Assembly: GCF_000620305.1 (NCBI RefSeq)
Contig: NZ_KK211100.1
Span: 680,735-744,734 of the forward strand
Reading direction: 5' to 3'
DNA from: Desulfitibacter alkalitolerans DSM 16504
Lineage (GTDB): Bacteria; Bacillota; DSM-16504; Desulfitibacterales; Desulfitibacteraceae
Length of the DNA stretch: 64,000 bases
The notes under the pieces were generated by a model. That model ran no database searches. It saw nothing but the letters and a program-made list of their open reading frames with translations, and was not told the DNA's origin. The position numbers and the translations under genes were made by a program. This document shows positions 44,657-53,381 of the stretch, piece after piece; within the stretch, counting starts at the first letter, position 1; every line of letters begins with the position of its first letter.

Positions 44657-47047
44657 TTAGAACCCCTGCTGTTCAGTACGGAGAATGATTTCGTTCTGCA
44701 GCTCTGCTGTAAGATTATTGAAGTAATCGCTGTAGCCGGCTACCCGTACGATGAGGTCATTGTAATTCTCCGGATGATACTGTGCGTCCCGGAGCATGTT
44801 ACTATCCACTACATTGAATTGAATATGATGACCGTCCATACAGAAGTATGCACGTATTAGATTCTTTAATCCTTCCAGGCCGGTCTCGCCTTCTAGTACA
44901 CCAGGGGAAAACTTCTGGTTTAAAAGCGCACCACCGGTACGGAGCTGATCCAGCTTGGCAGCAGATTTAATAACTGCAGTGGGTCCGCATCTGTCTGCTC
45001 CCTGAACCGGTGAAATACCTTCAGAGAGAGCCACGCCGGCTTTCCGCCCATCAGGGGTAGCCCCAATGACGGATCCGAAGTATACATGGCAGGTGGTGGG
45101 CAGCATTTCTACCCGATACTGACCGCCGTTAGGGGTTGGTCTGCCATTAACAAGCTCATAGATGATCTCAAAAGCACCCATGATCAGGCTGTCTGCTGCG
45201 TCATCATCATTTCCGTATTTGGGAGTCTTGTTCAAAAAAATCTGTCGTTCTTTTTCATAACCTTGGAAGTCTGCAGCCAATATGGTTAGCATCTTTTCCA
45301 TTGTCAGAGTTTTTTCGTCAAAAATATGCTTTTTGATGGAACTGAAACAGTCAGTAATGGAACCTAAACCCACGAACTGAATGTAGCGGCTGTTATAGCG
45401 AGCCCCTCCGGCGTTATAGTCCTTGCCTTTGGTAATACAGTCCTCGATAATGACGCTCATGAAGGGACTGGGCATATTTTTAGCATACAATTTTTCAATC
45501 ACATTGTTGCCGCGGATATCTACATCGATAAAGTAGGCTATCTGTTTTTTGAAAGCCTCCATCAAATCATCCATGGTTTTAAAGTTGCGAGGATCCCCGG
45601 TCTCTAGACCGATTTTCTTACCGGTCCGTGGATCAGTACCGTTATGCAGGGTGATCTCCAGTACCTTTACCATATTAAAGTAACCAGTAAGGATATAGGC
45701 TTCCTTACCAAAAGCCCCCACTTCTACACAACCGGAGGTGCCGCCTTTGCGGGCGTCTTCCAGACTCTTACCTTGAAGAAGCAGTTCCTTTACAACTGCA
45801 TCATGGTTGAATACTGAGGGAAAACCCATTCCTTCTCTAATAACCTTACCGGCTTCCATGATAAATTTGTCAGGATTCTTTTTGCTGATCTGCACATTGG
45901 TAGACGGCTGCAAAAGCCTCATATCCTTGATTACATCCAACAGCAGGTAGGAGACATCACATACACCATCGGAACCATCAGCCTTCATGCCGCCAATGTT
46001 AATGTTGCAGAAATCGGTGTAGGTGGCACTTTCCTTCAAGGTAATGCCCACTTTTGGCGGTGCAGGCTGATTGTTGAATTTAATCCAAAAACTTTCCAGC
46101 AGCTCCATGGCACTTTCACGGGTAAGGGTCCCCGCTGCAATCTCATTTTGGTAAAAAGGATTCAGATGCTGATCAAGATGTCCAGGACAGAAGGCATCCC
46201 AAGTGTTGAGCTCAGTGATAACACCGAGATGGACAAACCAATACATCTGCAGCGCTTCATGGAAAGTTCTCGGAGCGTTGGCCGGTACCCATTCACAAAT
46301 CTCAGCGATCTTGCTCAGCTCGGCTTTGCGCTTTTCATCAGTGCATTCTGCTGCCATTTCCCGGGCCAGCTTCGCATGACGTTTGCCAAATATAATCAAG
46401 GCATCGCAGGCAATATCCATGGCCTTTAACTGTTCCTGTTTATCATACGCCTCGAAATCATTAATAAAATCCAGTTTGTCAAGCTGTTCTTTTATCTCTG
46501 CCTTAAAATCCAGCATACCTTTGTGGTAGATTTTGTCGTCACAAACGGTGTGGCCGGGGGCTCGTTGTTCCATGAATTCAGTAAAGATACCTGCTTCGTA
46601 GCAATCATGCCATTTAGGAGTCATCTGCTCCATAATCAAATCACGGATGGCTTTACCCTTCCAGAAAGGAATTATCATTTCTTCCTGGATTTTCCTAGCC
46701 TCGTCACTGACCTTGAAAAAAATCTTTTCACGTTTATCCATAATCTCAAAATCTTCCACAGTATGGCAGCACAGTTCGGGATATGTGGGGGCGGACTGAG
46801 GCTGGGGGCCGCGTTCTCCCACGATCAGTTCCCCATCCAGTATAACCACTGTTTTGTTTTCACAAAGATGTTTGAAAGATAGCGCCCGCAGCACTGGTAT
46901 AGAGACCTTGCCCTGATATTTTTGATAAGCTTCCGTCATCAAAACGGCACGCTCAATGGAGATAGTAGGCACAGTGCTGACGCTTTGCTGGCGCAACTTT
47001 TGGATTCGTTCATTCATGCCCAGGATTTTATTAGTTTCAGTTGCCAT
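44657..47047 (-). CDS. hypD: trans-4-hydroxy-L-proline dehydratase, glycyl radical enzyme
   Basis: Glycyl radical enzyme of 796 residues. The catalytic thiyl Cys440 lies in SGCVE with base Glu442, and the radical glycine is Gly771 in RVAGYSDYF. With a constant offset of six, residues I recall as active-site residues of Clostridioides HypD are all matched (Phe158, His166, Asp284, Ser340, Asp345, Tyr456), so the substrate is very probably trans-4-hydroxy-L-proline, dehydrated to pyrroline-5-carboxylate. It is strictly anaerobic and cytoplasmic. The activase gene is 6 bases upstream in the operon and a proline racemase/epimerase precedes it. No pyrroline-5-carboxylate reductase is in the window. 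A relative acting on an epimerised hydroxyproline is the main alternative. Confidence 0.93.
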   Translation of the reverse strand: MATETNKILGMNERIQKLRQQSVSTVPTISIERAVLMTEAYQKYQGKVSIPVLRALSFKHLCENKTVVILDGELIVGERGPQPQSAPTYPELCCHTVEDFEIMDKREKIFFKVSDEARKIQEEMIIPFWKGKAIRDLIMEQMTPKWHDCYEAGIFTEFMEQRAPGHTVCDDKIYHKGMLDFKAEIKEQLDKLDFINDFEAYDKQEQLKAMDIACDALIIFGKRHAKLAREMAAECTDEKRKAELSKIAEICEWVPANAPRTFHEALQMYWFVHLGVITELNTWDAFCPGHLDQHLNPFYQNEIAAGTLTRESAMELLESFWIKFNNQPAPPKVGITLKESATYTDFCNINIGGMKADGSDGVCDVSYLLLDVIKDMRLLQPSTNVQISKKNPDKFIMEAGKVIREGMGFPSVFNHDAVVKELLLQGKSLEDARKGGTSGCVEVGAFGKEAYILTGYFNMVKVLEITLHNGTDPRTGKKIGLETGDPRNFKTMDDLMEAFKKQIAYFIDVDIRGNNVIEKLYAKNMPSPFMSVIIEDCITKGKDYNAGGARYNSRYIQFVGLGSITDCFSSIKKHIFDEKTLTMEKMLTILAADFQGYEKERQIFLNKTPKYGNDDDAADSLIMGAFEIIYELVNGRPTPNGGQYRVEMLPTTCHVYFGSVIGATPDGRKAGVALSEGISPVQGADRCGPTAVIKSAAKLDQLRTGGALLNQKFSPGVLEGETGLEGLKNLIRAYFCMDGHHIQFNVVDSNMLRDAQYHPENYNDLIVRVAGYSDYFNNLTAELQNEIILRTEQQGF

Positions 47048-47053
47048 GATTTT

Positions 47054-47956
47054 TTAACCTCCTATATGAACATTTATTCCCTGCTTGCAGAGAATTTCCC
47101 GCAACTCCTGCATCTGCTCTGCCGTTGGCTCAGCAAGATGGGAGATGGTATATGGCAGGTGCAGTCGGTGATATTTTGCTGCTGCCATTTTATGATATGG
47201 CAGTAAGTAGATTTCCTTTAATCCCAGTTCCTGCATGAGGGCTCCGATACGCAGGATATGTTCAGGTGCGTCATTTATGGTTGGCACTATGGGCACCCGT
47301 ATCCATACATTGGCACTTTTTTTTATAATATGGCGAAGATTACTCAAGATGGGAGCAATGGGTGCTTTCATATACTTTTCGTGCGCTTCATCATCTAAAT
47401 GCTTGATATCGTACAGAAACAAATCTACATAAGGCAGCACCGCATCAATAGCTACTTCCGGTACAAAACCACACGTATCCACCACAGTGTGATAACCCTG
47501 TTCTTTGCAGCTCTTGAGGAATTCTACCGCAAACTCCTGTTGACTCAGGGGTTCTCCCCCGCTTAATGTTACCCCGCCCTGGCTCTGCTGATAAAAAATT
47601 GCATCTTTACTTACTTCTGCCAGAACTTGCTCAACGGTCATTTTCTTTCCCAATATTTCCATAGCCAGGGATGGGCAGACATGGGCACATGTGCCGCAAC
47701 GGATACAACGTTCCATGTCTATTTGGATACCCTGTTTAGAAGCTTTCAGAGCCTGCTGGGAACAGGCTTCCATACATGACATACAACCGATACACTTTTC
47801 TCTATACCAGATAATCTCCGAATGAAAAGACTGGGTCTCAGGATTATGACACCATACACAAGAAAGAGGGCAGCCCTTTAAAAAAACTGTGGTCCTGATA
47901 CCCGGGCCGTCATGAATGGAATATTTCTGAATATTGCTGACTATCGCAGTTGTCAC
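47054..47956 (-). CDS. glycyl radical enzyme activase (radical SAM)
   Basis: Radical S-adenosylmethionine activating enzyme, 300 residues. The SAM cluster motif is Cys29-x3-Cys33-x2-Cys36, followed by two inserted ferredoxin motifs (CIGCMSCMEAC and CIRCGTCAHVC), then the SGGEP loop. It installs the glycyl radical in the dehydratase encoded immediately downstream. The two extra clusters are normal for activases of dehydratase-type glycyl radical enzymes and distinguish it from the pyruvate formate-lyase activase. It starts with a TTG- or ATG-type codon at 47956 after a GAGG site. Confidence 0.94.
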   Translation of the reverse strand: MTTAIVSNIQKYSIHDGPGIRTTVFLKGCPLSCVWCHNPETQSFHSEIIWYREKCIGCMSCMEACSQQALKASKQGIQIDMERCIRCGTCAHVCPSLAMEILGKKMTVEQVLAEVSKDAIFYQQSQGGVTLSGGEPLSQQEFAVEFLKSCKEQGYHTVVDTCGFVPEVAIDAVLPYVDLFLYDIKHLDDEAHEKYMKAPIAPILSNLRHIIKKSANVWIRVPIVPTINDAPEHILRIGALMQELGLKEIYLLPYHKMAAAKYHRLHLPYTISHLAEPTAEQMQELREILCKQGINVHIGG

Positions 47957-48003
47957 AGTAAGGCCTCCCTAAAAAGCACATCAAATAGTAAATTTTTTTA
48001 CAA

Positions 48004-49011
48004 TTAGCCAAGTTCAAACCCTTCAGCCAAAGGATCTTCCGGATCCATCATAAATGTGCACATGCCCGTAATAAAGGCACGCCCACTGATTTCCGGCACT
48101 ATGGCAGGAACTCCGTCAATTTCCGTCTCTTCCACAATCCTGCAGGTAAAGGTACTCCCGATTATACTCTCGTGCACAAAAGTTTCATTGAGTTTCAATT
48201 CACCTTTCGCATGCAAAACGGCCATTTTTGCAGAGGTGCCGGTGCCACAGGGAGATCTATCGATAGCTGCTGATGTAATGATTACAGCGTTGCGGGCAGA
48301 TACACCTGGTGTATCGGAAGGAGCGGAGAATTCAATGTGGGTCACCTTATCTACAAATGAAAGAGACGGATGCCGCACTTGAATCTGCTCATTAATATAT
48401 TCCCTCAGCAAAATGCCCTTTGACACGATTTCTCTGGCACGACTGGGCACCAACTCTAATCCAAGGGAGGCTGCAGGAAGAATAGCATACATATTCCCTC
48501 CATAAGCTATGTCAAAGGTCACACGGCCAAACTCGGGAGTGTCGATAACATAGTCAAAGCCAATCACAAAGGCAGGAGCATTCACAAAGGTTACGTTCTT
48601 TGCTCTTTGATTCTCTACTTCCACAGTCACTTTTACAACGCCGCTGGGAGTATCCAAAACAATCTCAGTAAAGGGTTCCTTTACTTCCACCATACCAGTT
48701 TCCACCATTGCTACAGCAACACCAATGGTGTCATGTCCGCACATGGGGAGCCAGCCCCCGGTTTCATAATATATGACACCTATATCCGCTCCGGGAGTGC
48801 AGGGTGGAGTTAAAAATGCCCCGGACATAACCTCATTGCCGCGAGGTTCCAGACTCAATACTTTCCGCATCCAATCATTATGGGTCTGCATATAGATAAA
48901 TTTTTCTTGCATAGTTGCCCCTGGAATCACTGGTACGCCACCAACGACGGTTCGGGTAGGCTCCCCACCGGTATGGGTATCTATTGTTTGAAATGTTCTA
49001 CAAATTTTCAT
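48004..49011 (-). CDS. proline racemase / 4-hydroxyproline epimerase family protein
   Basis: Proline-racemase superfamily, 335 residues. Both catalytic cysteines are present, Cys91 in MCGHDTIG and Cys255 in DRSPCGTGTS, so it is a true racemase/epimerase rather than a dehydratase, where one is threonine or serine. It inverts C2 of proline or 4-hydroxyproline. In this operon it could convert cis-4-hydroxy-D-proline to the dehydratase substrate trans-4-hydroxy-L-proline, or make D-proline for a reductase encoded elsewhere. Sequence alone does not separate the two. Full family length; AGGAGGG precedes the ATG. Confidence 0.9.
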   Translation of the reverse strand: MKICRTFQTIDTHTGGEPTRTVVGGVPVIPGATMQEKFIYMQTHNDWMRKVLSLEPRGNEVMSGAFLTPPCTPGADIGVIYYETGGWLPMCGHDTIGVAVAMVETGMVEVKEPFTEIVLDTPSGVVKVTVEVENQRAKNVTFVNAPAFVIGFDYVIDTPEFGRVTFDIAYGGNMYAILPAASLGLELVPSRAREIVSKGILLREYINEQIQVRHPSLSFVDKVTHIEFSAPSDTPGVSARNAVIITSAAIDRSPCGTGTSAKMAVLHAKGELKLNETFVHESIIGSTFTCRIVEETEIDGVPAIVPEISGRAFITGMCTFMMDPEDPLAEGFELG

Positions 49012-49061
49012 TTTGTCAGCCCATTTAGTGTAATGGGCCCTCCTCTCTATATAAATTTTAT

Positions 49062-49250
49062 CTAATTAAATCCTTTTTGCCAATTGAAATATTTTTTTAC
49101 CATATTTTCTCCTTCAAATGATAGTTTCGTGCCTGCCCTCCCTTTATTTACTTCTATAAATCCGTGAGACTCCAACTTTTTTAATCTTCCCCTAATTTCC
49201 TGCTCCGTGAGATTAAACCCATACTTATTTAAATCATCTGTTTCAGGTAG
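49062..49250 (-). pseudogene. winged-helix regulator C-terminal remnant
   Basis: Minus-strand open stretch of about 62 residues ending at a TAG (49062-49064). It contains a winged-helix element (LTEQEIRGRLKKLESHGFIE, then a wing and LSFEGENMVKKYF). A TAA stands directly in frame upstream, and no start or ribosome site is present, so it is the tail of a lost regulator. Because it lies just ahead of the racemase gene it may have been the regulator of the hydroxyproline operon; this is inference. Confidence 0.6.
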
Positions 49251-49586
49251 TTTTTAGAGGAAATTGTGGTATAATCTAAACAACTAAACCATAACCACCC
49301 GCTGAGCGGGTGGTTATGGTTTCATATCTTGCCTACCTTAACTATACTTAGATATATTTTTCATAATCCATACCACTGTATAAAACCCTTAATCACCTCG
49401 CATCTATTTTGTACATAATTATATCATTAAAATGTGCACTCAACAAATATTAATAAACAGAAGTTATGCAGTATCCATTGAGTATCAGAGATAAGTCTTT
49501 ACAATCCCTGTATAGAGCAGTTATAATTAGCATACAATAATGCTATAATATTACTACAATGTTACTACTTTTATAGGAGAGTTGAG
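49251..49586. other. intergenic region with long hairpin
   Basis: Only the 17-bp hairpin at 49286-49322 stands out. The rest is AT-rich with no gene; a TATAAT-like box occurs at about 49270 on the plus strand without a good -35. Confidence 0.5.
49286..49322. terminator. 17-bp perfect hairpin
   Basis: AAACCATAACCACCCGC and its exact reverse complement are separated by TGA. T-runs are short on both sides. It is probably a strong bidirectional terminator between the hydroxyproline locus and the next region. Confidence 0.7.
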
Positions 49587-49735
49587 TTGAGTAATGAAAT
49601 CTCCGAACTCTGCAAACGTACAGGCGAGCCTGTTTATCTGACTAAAAACGGCAGCGGTGACCTTGTGGTGATGGATGTAGAGGCTTTTGCCCGGCGCGAA
49701 AGCATGCTGAAGCTCAAAGAAAAGCTTCAATTTTA
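49587..49735 (+). pseudogene. Phd/YefM-type antitoxin remnant
   Basis: Reads ISELCKRTGEPVYLTKNGSG then DLVVMDVEAFARRESMLKLK, the middle of a Phd/YefM antitoxin. The N-terminal dimerisation start (about 15-20 residues) and the C-terminal toxin-binding tail are missing: the frame runs into the 3' end of the acyl-CoA ligase gene on the other strand. No toxin gene is present. A TTG with GGAGAG nearby could start it, but the product would be incomplete. Confidence 0.7.
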
Positions 49736-51367
49736 CTTCTCCGTTAGGGCCTCAACCAGCCTTATGGCACCATACTTTTCTCTTAAACGGGGCTTTTCAA
49801 TTTTACCAGTGGGATTACGAGGTACCTTATCGAAAATTATCCTTCTTGGACGCTTGTAACGGGGCATTGAAATACAAAATTCCCTAATTTCCTCCTCGGT
49901 ACAGCTATACCCTGGTTTCAGCTCTATTACGGCAGCCGCCAGCTCTCCAATGCGCTTATCCGGCAGACCAATTACTGCTGCATCCTTAACAGCCTCATGA
50001 GTACGCAGGAAATCCTCAATCTGCACTGGGTAGATGTTTTCCCCGCCGCTGATAATTACATCCTTTTTACGGTCAACCAGGTAAATAAAGCCTTCTTCGT
50101 CCATGCGGGCCATATCTCCTGTGAATAACCACCCATCCTTGAGAACCGCTGCAGTTGCTTCAGGGTCATTAAAATAGCATTTCATCACTCCAGGCCCCTT
50201 AACAGCTAATTCACCAACCTCTCCCTGGGCTGCTGGGCTTCCAAGCTCATTGGTAATCTTAACCTCCCAGTTGTAACCGGGTATTCCAATTGCTCCAACC
50301 TTATGAATATTTTCAATCCCTAAATGAACGCATCCAGGGCCTATAGATTCGCTTAACCCATAGTTGGTATCATACTGGTGCTCAGGAAAGTACTTTTTCC
50401 AACGATGTATAACACTAGGTGGGACAGGCTGTGCACCTATATGCATGAGCCTCCACTGGGAGAGCTCATAGTTTTCCAATTTCAAATCTCCACGCTCAAT
50501 AGCATCTAAAATATCCTGCGCCCATGGAACCAGCAGCCAGACAATAGTTATTTTTTCCTCTGACACTGTTTTTAGTATCCATTCAGGCTTGGCCCCACGC
50601 AAAAGTACAGCCTTACTGCCTGACAGCAGACTGCCAAACCAATGCATCTTAGCTCCGGTATGGTAAAGGGGTGGAATACACAGAAAATTATCATCACGAG
50701 TTTGACCGTGGTGTTTTTGCTCAGTATAACAAGCCGACATCAGACTTCCATGGGAATGGAGGATGGCCTTTGGGAATCCAGTTGTGCCTGATGAAAAATA
50801 TATTGCCGCATCATCCTCATCCCCAATCTTAATCCCGGGGTCTTCTGAGGAGCAGTTAGCAGTCAGTCTGTCATAGTTTTCAGCAAAGGAAGGACGGTTT
50901 TCTCCTGCAAACAGCAGGGTCTTCACCTTTGGTATCTGATTATATATGGTTTCTATACGTCCAATAAATTCAGGCCCAAAAATCAACACACTGGCTTCTG
51001 ATAAGCCTAAACAGTACTTGATTTCCTCTGCCGTGTAGCGGAAATTCAAGGGTACTGCAATGGCACCTGATTTTAAAATCCCAAAATAAATGGGCAGCCA
51101 TTCCAAGCAGTTCATTAAGAGTATAGCTACCTTATCACCCTTTTTAATTCCCCTTTTAAGCAGTAGATTAGCCATTCGGTTTGCCTTTTCATCAAACACC
51201 CGCCAGGTCATCTCCCGGCGGTATTCTCCTGCAGGGTTGTTTTCAATCAGTTCATATTCAAGCCATGTAACATTATGGCTTTCCTGGAGATCCATGTTAA
51301 TCTCAGTCAGGCATTTTTCATTTCCATAGAGTTCAGCGTTTTGTGATAGTATTTGTGTAATAGGCAT
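49733..51367 (-). CDS. acyl-CoA synthetase (AMP-forming)
   Basis: ANL-superfamily ligase, 544 residues. Motifs in order: P-loop YFSSGTTGFPKAILHSH, YGLSES, GWLFTGD, DRKKDVIISGGENIYPVQIE, and the late NPTGKIEK lysine. It activates a carboxylic acid to its CoA thioester through an acyl-adenylate. Medium- or aryl-chain substrates are typical for the subgroup but not certain. It lies 95 bases after TRAP system 3 on the same strand, giving a plausible import-and-activate pair. The sequence is complete despite the antitoxin remnant touching its end. Confidence 0.92.
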   Translation of the reverse strand: MPITQILSQNAELYGNEKCLTEINMDLQESHNVTWLEYELIENNPAGEYRREMTWRVFDEKANRMANLLLKRGIKKGDKVAILLMNCLEWLPIYFGILKSGAIAVPLNFRYTAEEIKYCLGLSEASVLIFGPEFIGRIETIYNQIPKVKTLLFAGENRPSFAENYDRLTANCSSEDPGIKIGDEDDAAIYFSSGTTGFPKAILHSHGSLMSACYTEQKHHGQTRDDNFLCIPPLYHTGAKMHWFGSLLSGSKAVLLRGAKPEWILKTVSEEKITIVWLLVPWAQDILDAIERGDLKLENYELSQWRLMHIGAQPVPPSVIHRWKKYFPEHQYDTNYGLSESIGPGCVHLGIENIHKVGAIGIPGYNWEVKITNELGSPAAQGEVGELAVKGPGVMKCYFNDPEATAAVLKDGWLFTGDMARMDEEGFIYLVDRKKDVIISGGENIYPVQIEDFLRTHEAVKDAAVIGLPDKRIGELAAAVIELKPGYSCTEEEIREFCISMPRYKRPRRIIFDKVPRNPTGKIEKPRLREKYGAIRLVEALTEK

Positions 51368-51462
51368 TCATTTTACCCCCGTTTTTCTGAAGAACAAGTA
51401 TCTAAAAAATAAATATTTGTTAAATATTTAGAAGCATCTGGTATTTTTTAAAAAGCTAGGCA

Positions 51463-52773
51463 TTACTTAAATAAAAGCTCTGGCAGGAAGGTGGCTATTT
51501 GTGGAAAGGCTATCAAGGCAATCAGGCAGACTATTATTGCTGCTAAAAAAGGCCAGATACCTCTAAAGATAACCTCCAACGGTATATCTGGAGCAACACC
51601 CTTAATAACATAGACATTCATTCCTACAGGAGGTGTAATAACCCCCATGGCAACTACCATTACTATGATAATGCCAAACCAAATTGGGTCATACCCAAGG
51701 GTAGTCACGACTACAGGGAAAAAAATGGGGATGGTCAGCAGAATTAATGCCAATGCATCTATGAAGCATCCCAGAATAAGATAAATCAGGAGAATGATTC
51801 CCATGACAATATAGGGAGGTAGGGGAAGTCCCCCCGCCCAGCTTGCAACCTCAAAGGGTATTCTGCTGATGGCTATAAAACGTCCAAATATGGTAGCACC
51901 TGCAACAAGGAGCATAATCATTGCAGTGGTACGGGTTGCATCCATTAGAGATTTTGTAAAACCATTCCAGGTAAGGCGTCGGCCCACCAGGGCAACAACT
52001 AAGACACCACCTGCACCTATTGCCCCTGCTTCAGTAGGTGTAAATATACCTGCAAATAGGCCGCCCATTGAAATAAAAAATATGGCCAATACCTCACCTA
52101 AACCACCCCTTAGGGATTGGATTCTCTCCTGCCATGACGCCCTTGGCCCAGCAGGCCCAAGGCTGGGGTTTCTATAAGCAATGATTGCTATGGCTGCAAT
52201 GTATAAAAGCATGAGCAGTATGCCTGGAATAATACCAGCCATAAAGAGCATGCCTACTGATTGCTCTGTGGCGATCCCATAGACAATTAGAATTACACTA
52301 GGCGGAATTAGGACACCAAGTGCTCCCCCTGCTGCAACACTTGCTGCAGCTAAGGACTGGTTGTATTTATATTTATTCATTTCCGGCAGTGCTATGGCCC
52401 CCATGGTTGCTGCAGTGGCTGTATTTGAGCCGCATATTGCTCCAAAAATAGCACACGCCACCTGGGTTGCTATGGCCAAACCCCCAGAATAATGCCCAAT
52501 TAATTTATAGGCAAAAACATAGAGGCGTGCTCCAATTCCAGAATAAAATGCCAGAAACCCCATCCAGACAAACATGGCTATTACACTCAAGGTATGTGAG
52601 GAAAAGACCGAGTATATTTCTGTAGCCACCATACTAAATGCAGCATTAGGTGAAACAAGGTAGCTGAAACCGCCAAAGCCCACTAGAGCCATGGCAAAGG
52701 CTATGGGCATCTTTAAGATTAGCAGTACGAAAAATACAATTATGCCTATTAAGCCTACAGATAATGAGGTCAT
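51463..52773 (-). CDS. dctM: TRAP transporter large permease subunit (system 3)
   Basis: DctM subunit, 436 residues, about 12 membrane helices (GAICGSNTATAATMGAIALPEM, PPSVILIVYG, MGVITPPVGMNVYV). Overlaps the small subunit gene by 4 bases (translational coupling). Distinct from systems 1 and 2, and visibly more GC-rich in its DNA than system 1. Confidence 0.94.
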   Translation of the reverse strand: MTSLSVGLIGIIVFFVLLILKMPIAFAMALVGFGGFSYLVSPNAAFSMVATEIYSVFSSHTLSVIAMFVWMGFLAFYSGIGARLYVFAYKLIGHYSGGLAIATQVACAIFGAICGSNTATAATMGAIALPEMNKYKYNQSLAAASVAAGGALGVLIPPSVILIVYGIATEQSVGMLFMAGIIPGILLMLLYIAAIAIIAYRNPSLGPAGPRASWQERIQSLRGGLGEVLAIFFISMGGLFAGIFTPTEAGAIGAGGVLVVALVGRRLTWNGFTKSLMDATRTTAMIMLLVAGATIFGRFIAISRIPFEVASWAGGLPLPPYIVMGIILLIYLILGCFIDALALILLTIPIFFPVVVTTLGYDPIWFGIIIVMVVAMGVITPPVGMNVYVIKGVAPDIPLEVIFRGIWPFLAAIIVCLIALIAFPQIATFLPELLFK

Positions 52774-53345
52774 TCAGAGACTACCGCCCTTTTCATCGTT
52801 TCAATGGCTTCAACAATAAGCACCAGGCCCAGGACAAGCAGGCCAAAACCAACCACATATATGACATGGTAAAAGGGAGTCTGGGTTGTGGAGGAAACAA
52901 CATTGTTGAGTGATAGGCTGTAGGCATATCTGCCCATATACCAGGCGGCCAGCACCCAGAAGCAGCCGGCTGTAACATTAATCAACACCTCCAGCAAATG
53001 CTGTATCCTTATGGACAAAAGATTCATGAAAAAGCCCACTGCAATATGGCCCTTTTGAAAAGCACAGTAAGCTAAGGACAGGCCAATCATAATGGCTGTC
53101 AAAAATCCTACATACTCATATGTCCCCAGAATTGGTCGATTTAAAAGTGTTCTCATAAGCACATTGACTACAACAAGACCCATGATGCTCACCATGCATA
53201 GTCCAGCTATTCTATCCATGACCATGCTCACTGCTGCAGCAAATCCCTTTAATGATGCTGTACTGCTTTTATTCCCCTTTGCCTGGGGAATTGATAATGT
53301 CTGTATTCCCATAATCCTTGTTAAAAGGTTGGTAATAGTTGTCAT
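52770..53345 (-). CDS. dctQ: TRAP transporter small permease subunit (system 3)
   Basis: DctQ subunit, about 191 residues, with four membrane helices after a charged N-terminal stretch. The family pattern MRTLLNRPILGTYEYVGFL is present. ATG at 53343-53345 chosen with AGGA 11 bases upstream; a GTG four codons earlier is possible. It overlaps the large subunit gene by 4 bases. Confidence 0.9.
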   Translation of the reverse strand: MTTITNLLTRIMGIQTLSIPQAKGNKSSTASLKGFAAAVSMVMDRIAGLCMVSIMGLVVVNVLMRTLLNRPILGTYEYVGFLTAIMIGLSLAYCAFQKGHIAVGFFMNLLSIRIQHLLEVLINVTAGCFWVLAAWYMGRYAYSLSLNNVVSSTTQTPFYHVIYVVGFGLLVLGLVLIVEAIETMKRAVVSE

Positions 53346-53381
53346 GGCATATATCACATCCTAATTAATAGTTAAAACAAC

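Noticed and set aside
49286-49322. Insertion-sequence end or attachment site
   Set aside because: A 17-bp hairpin but no transposase, second copy or target duplication in the window; a terminator is the simpler reading.
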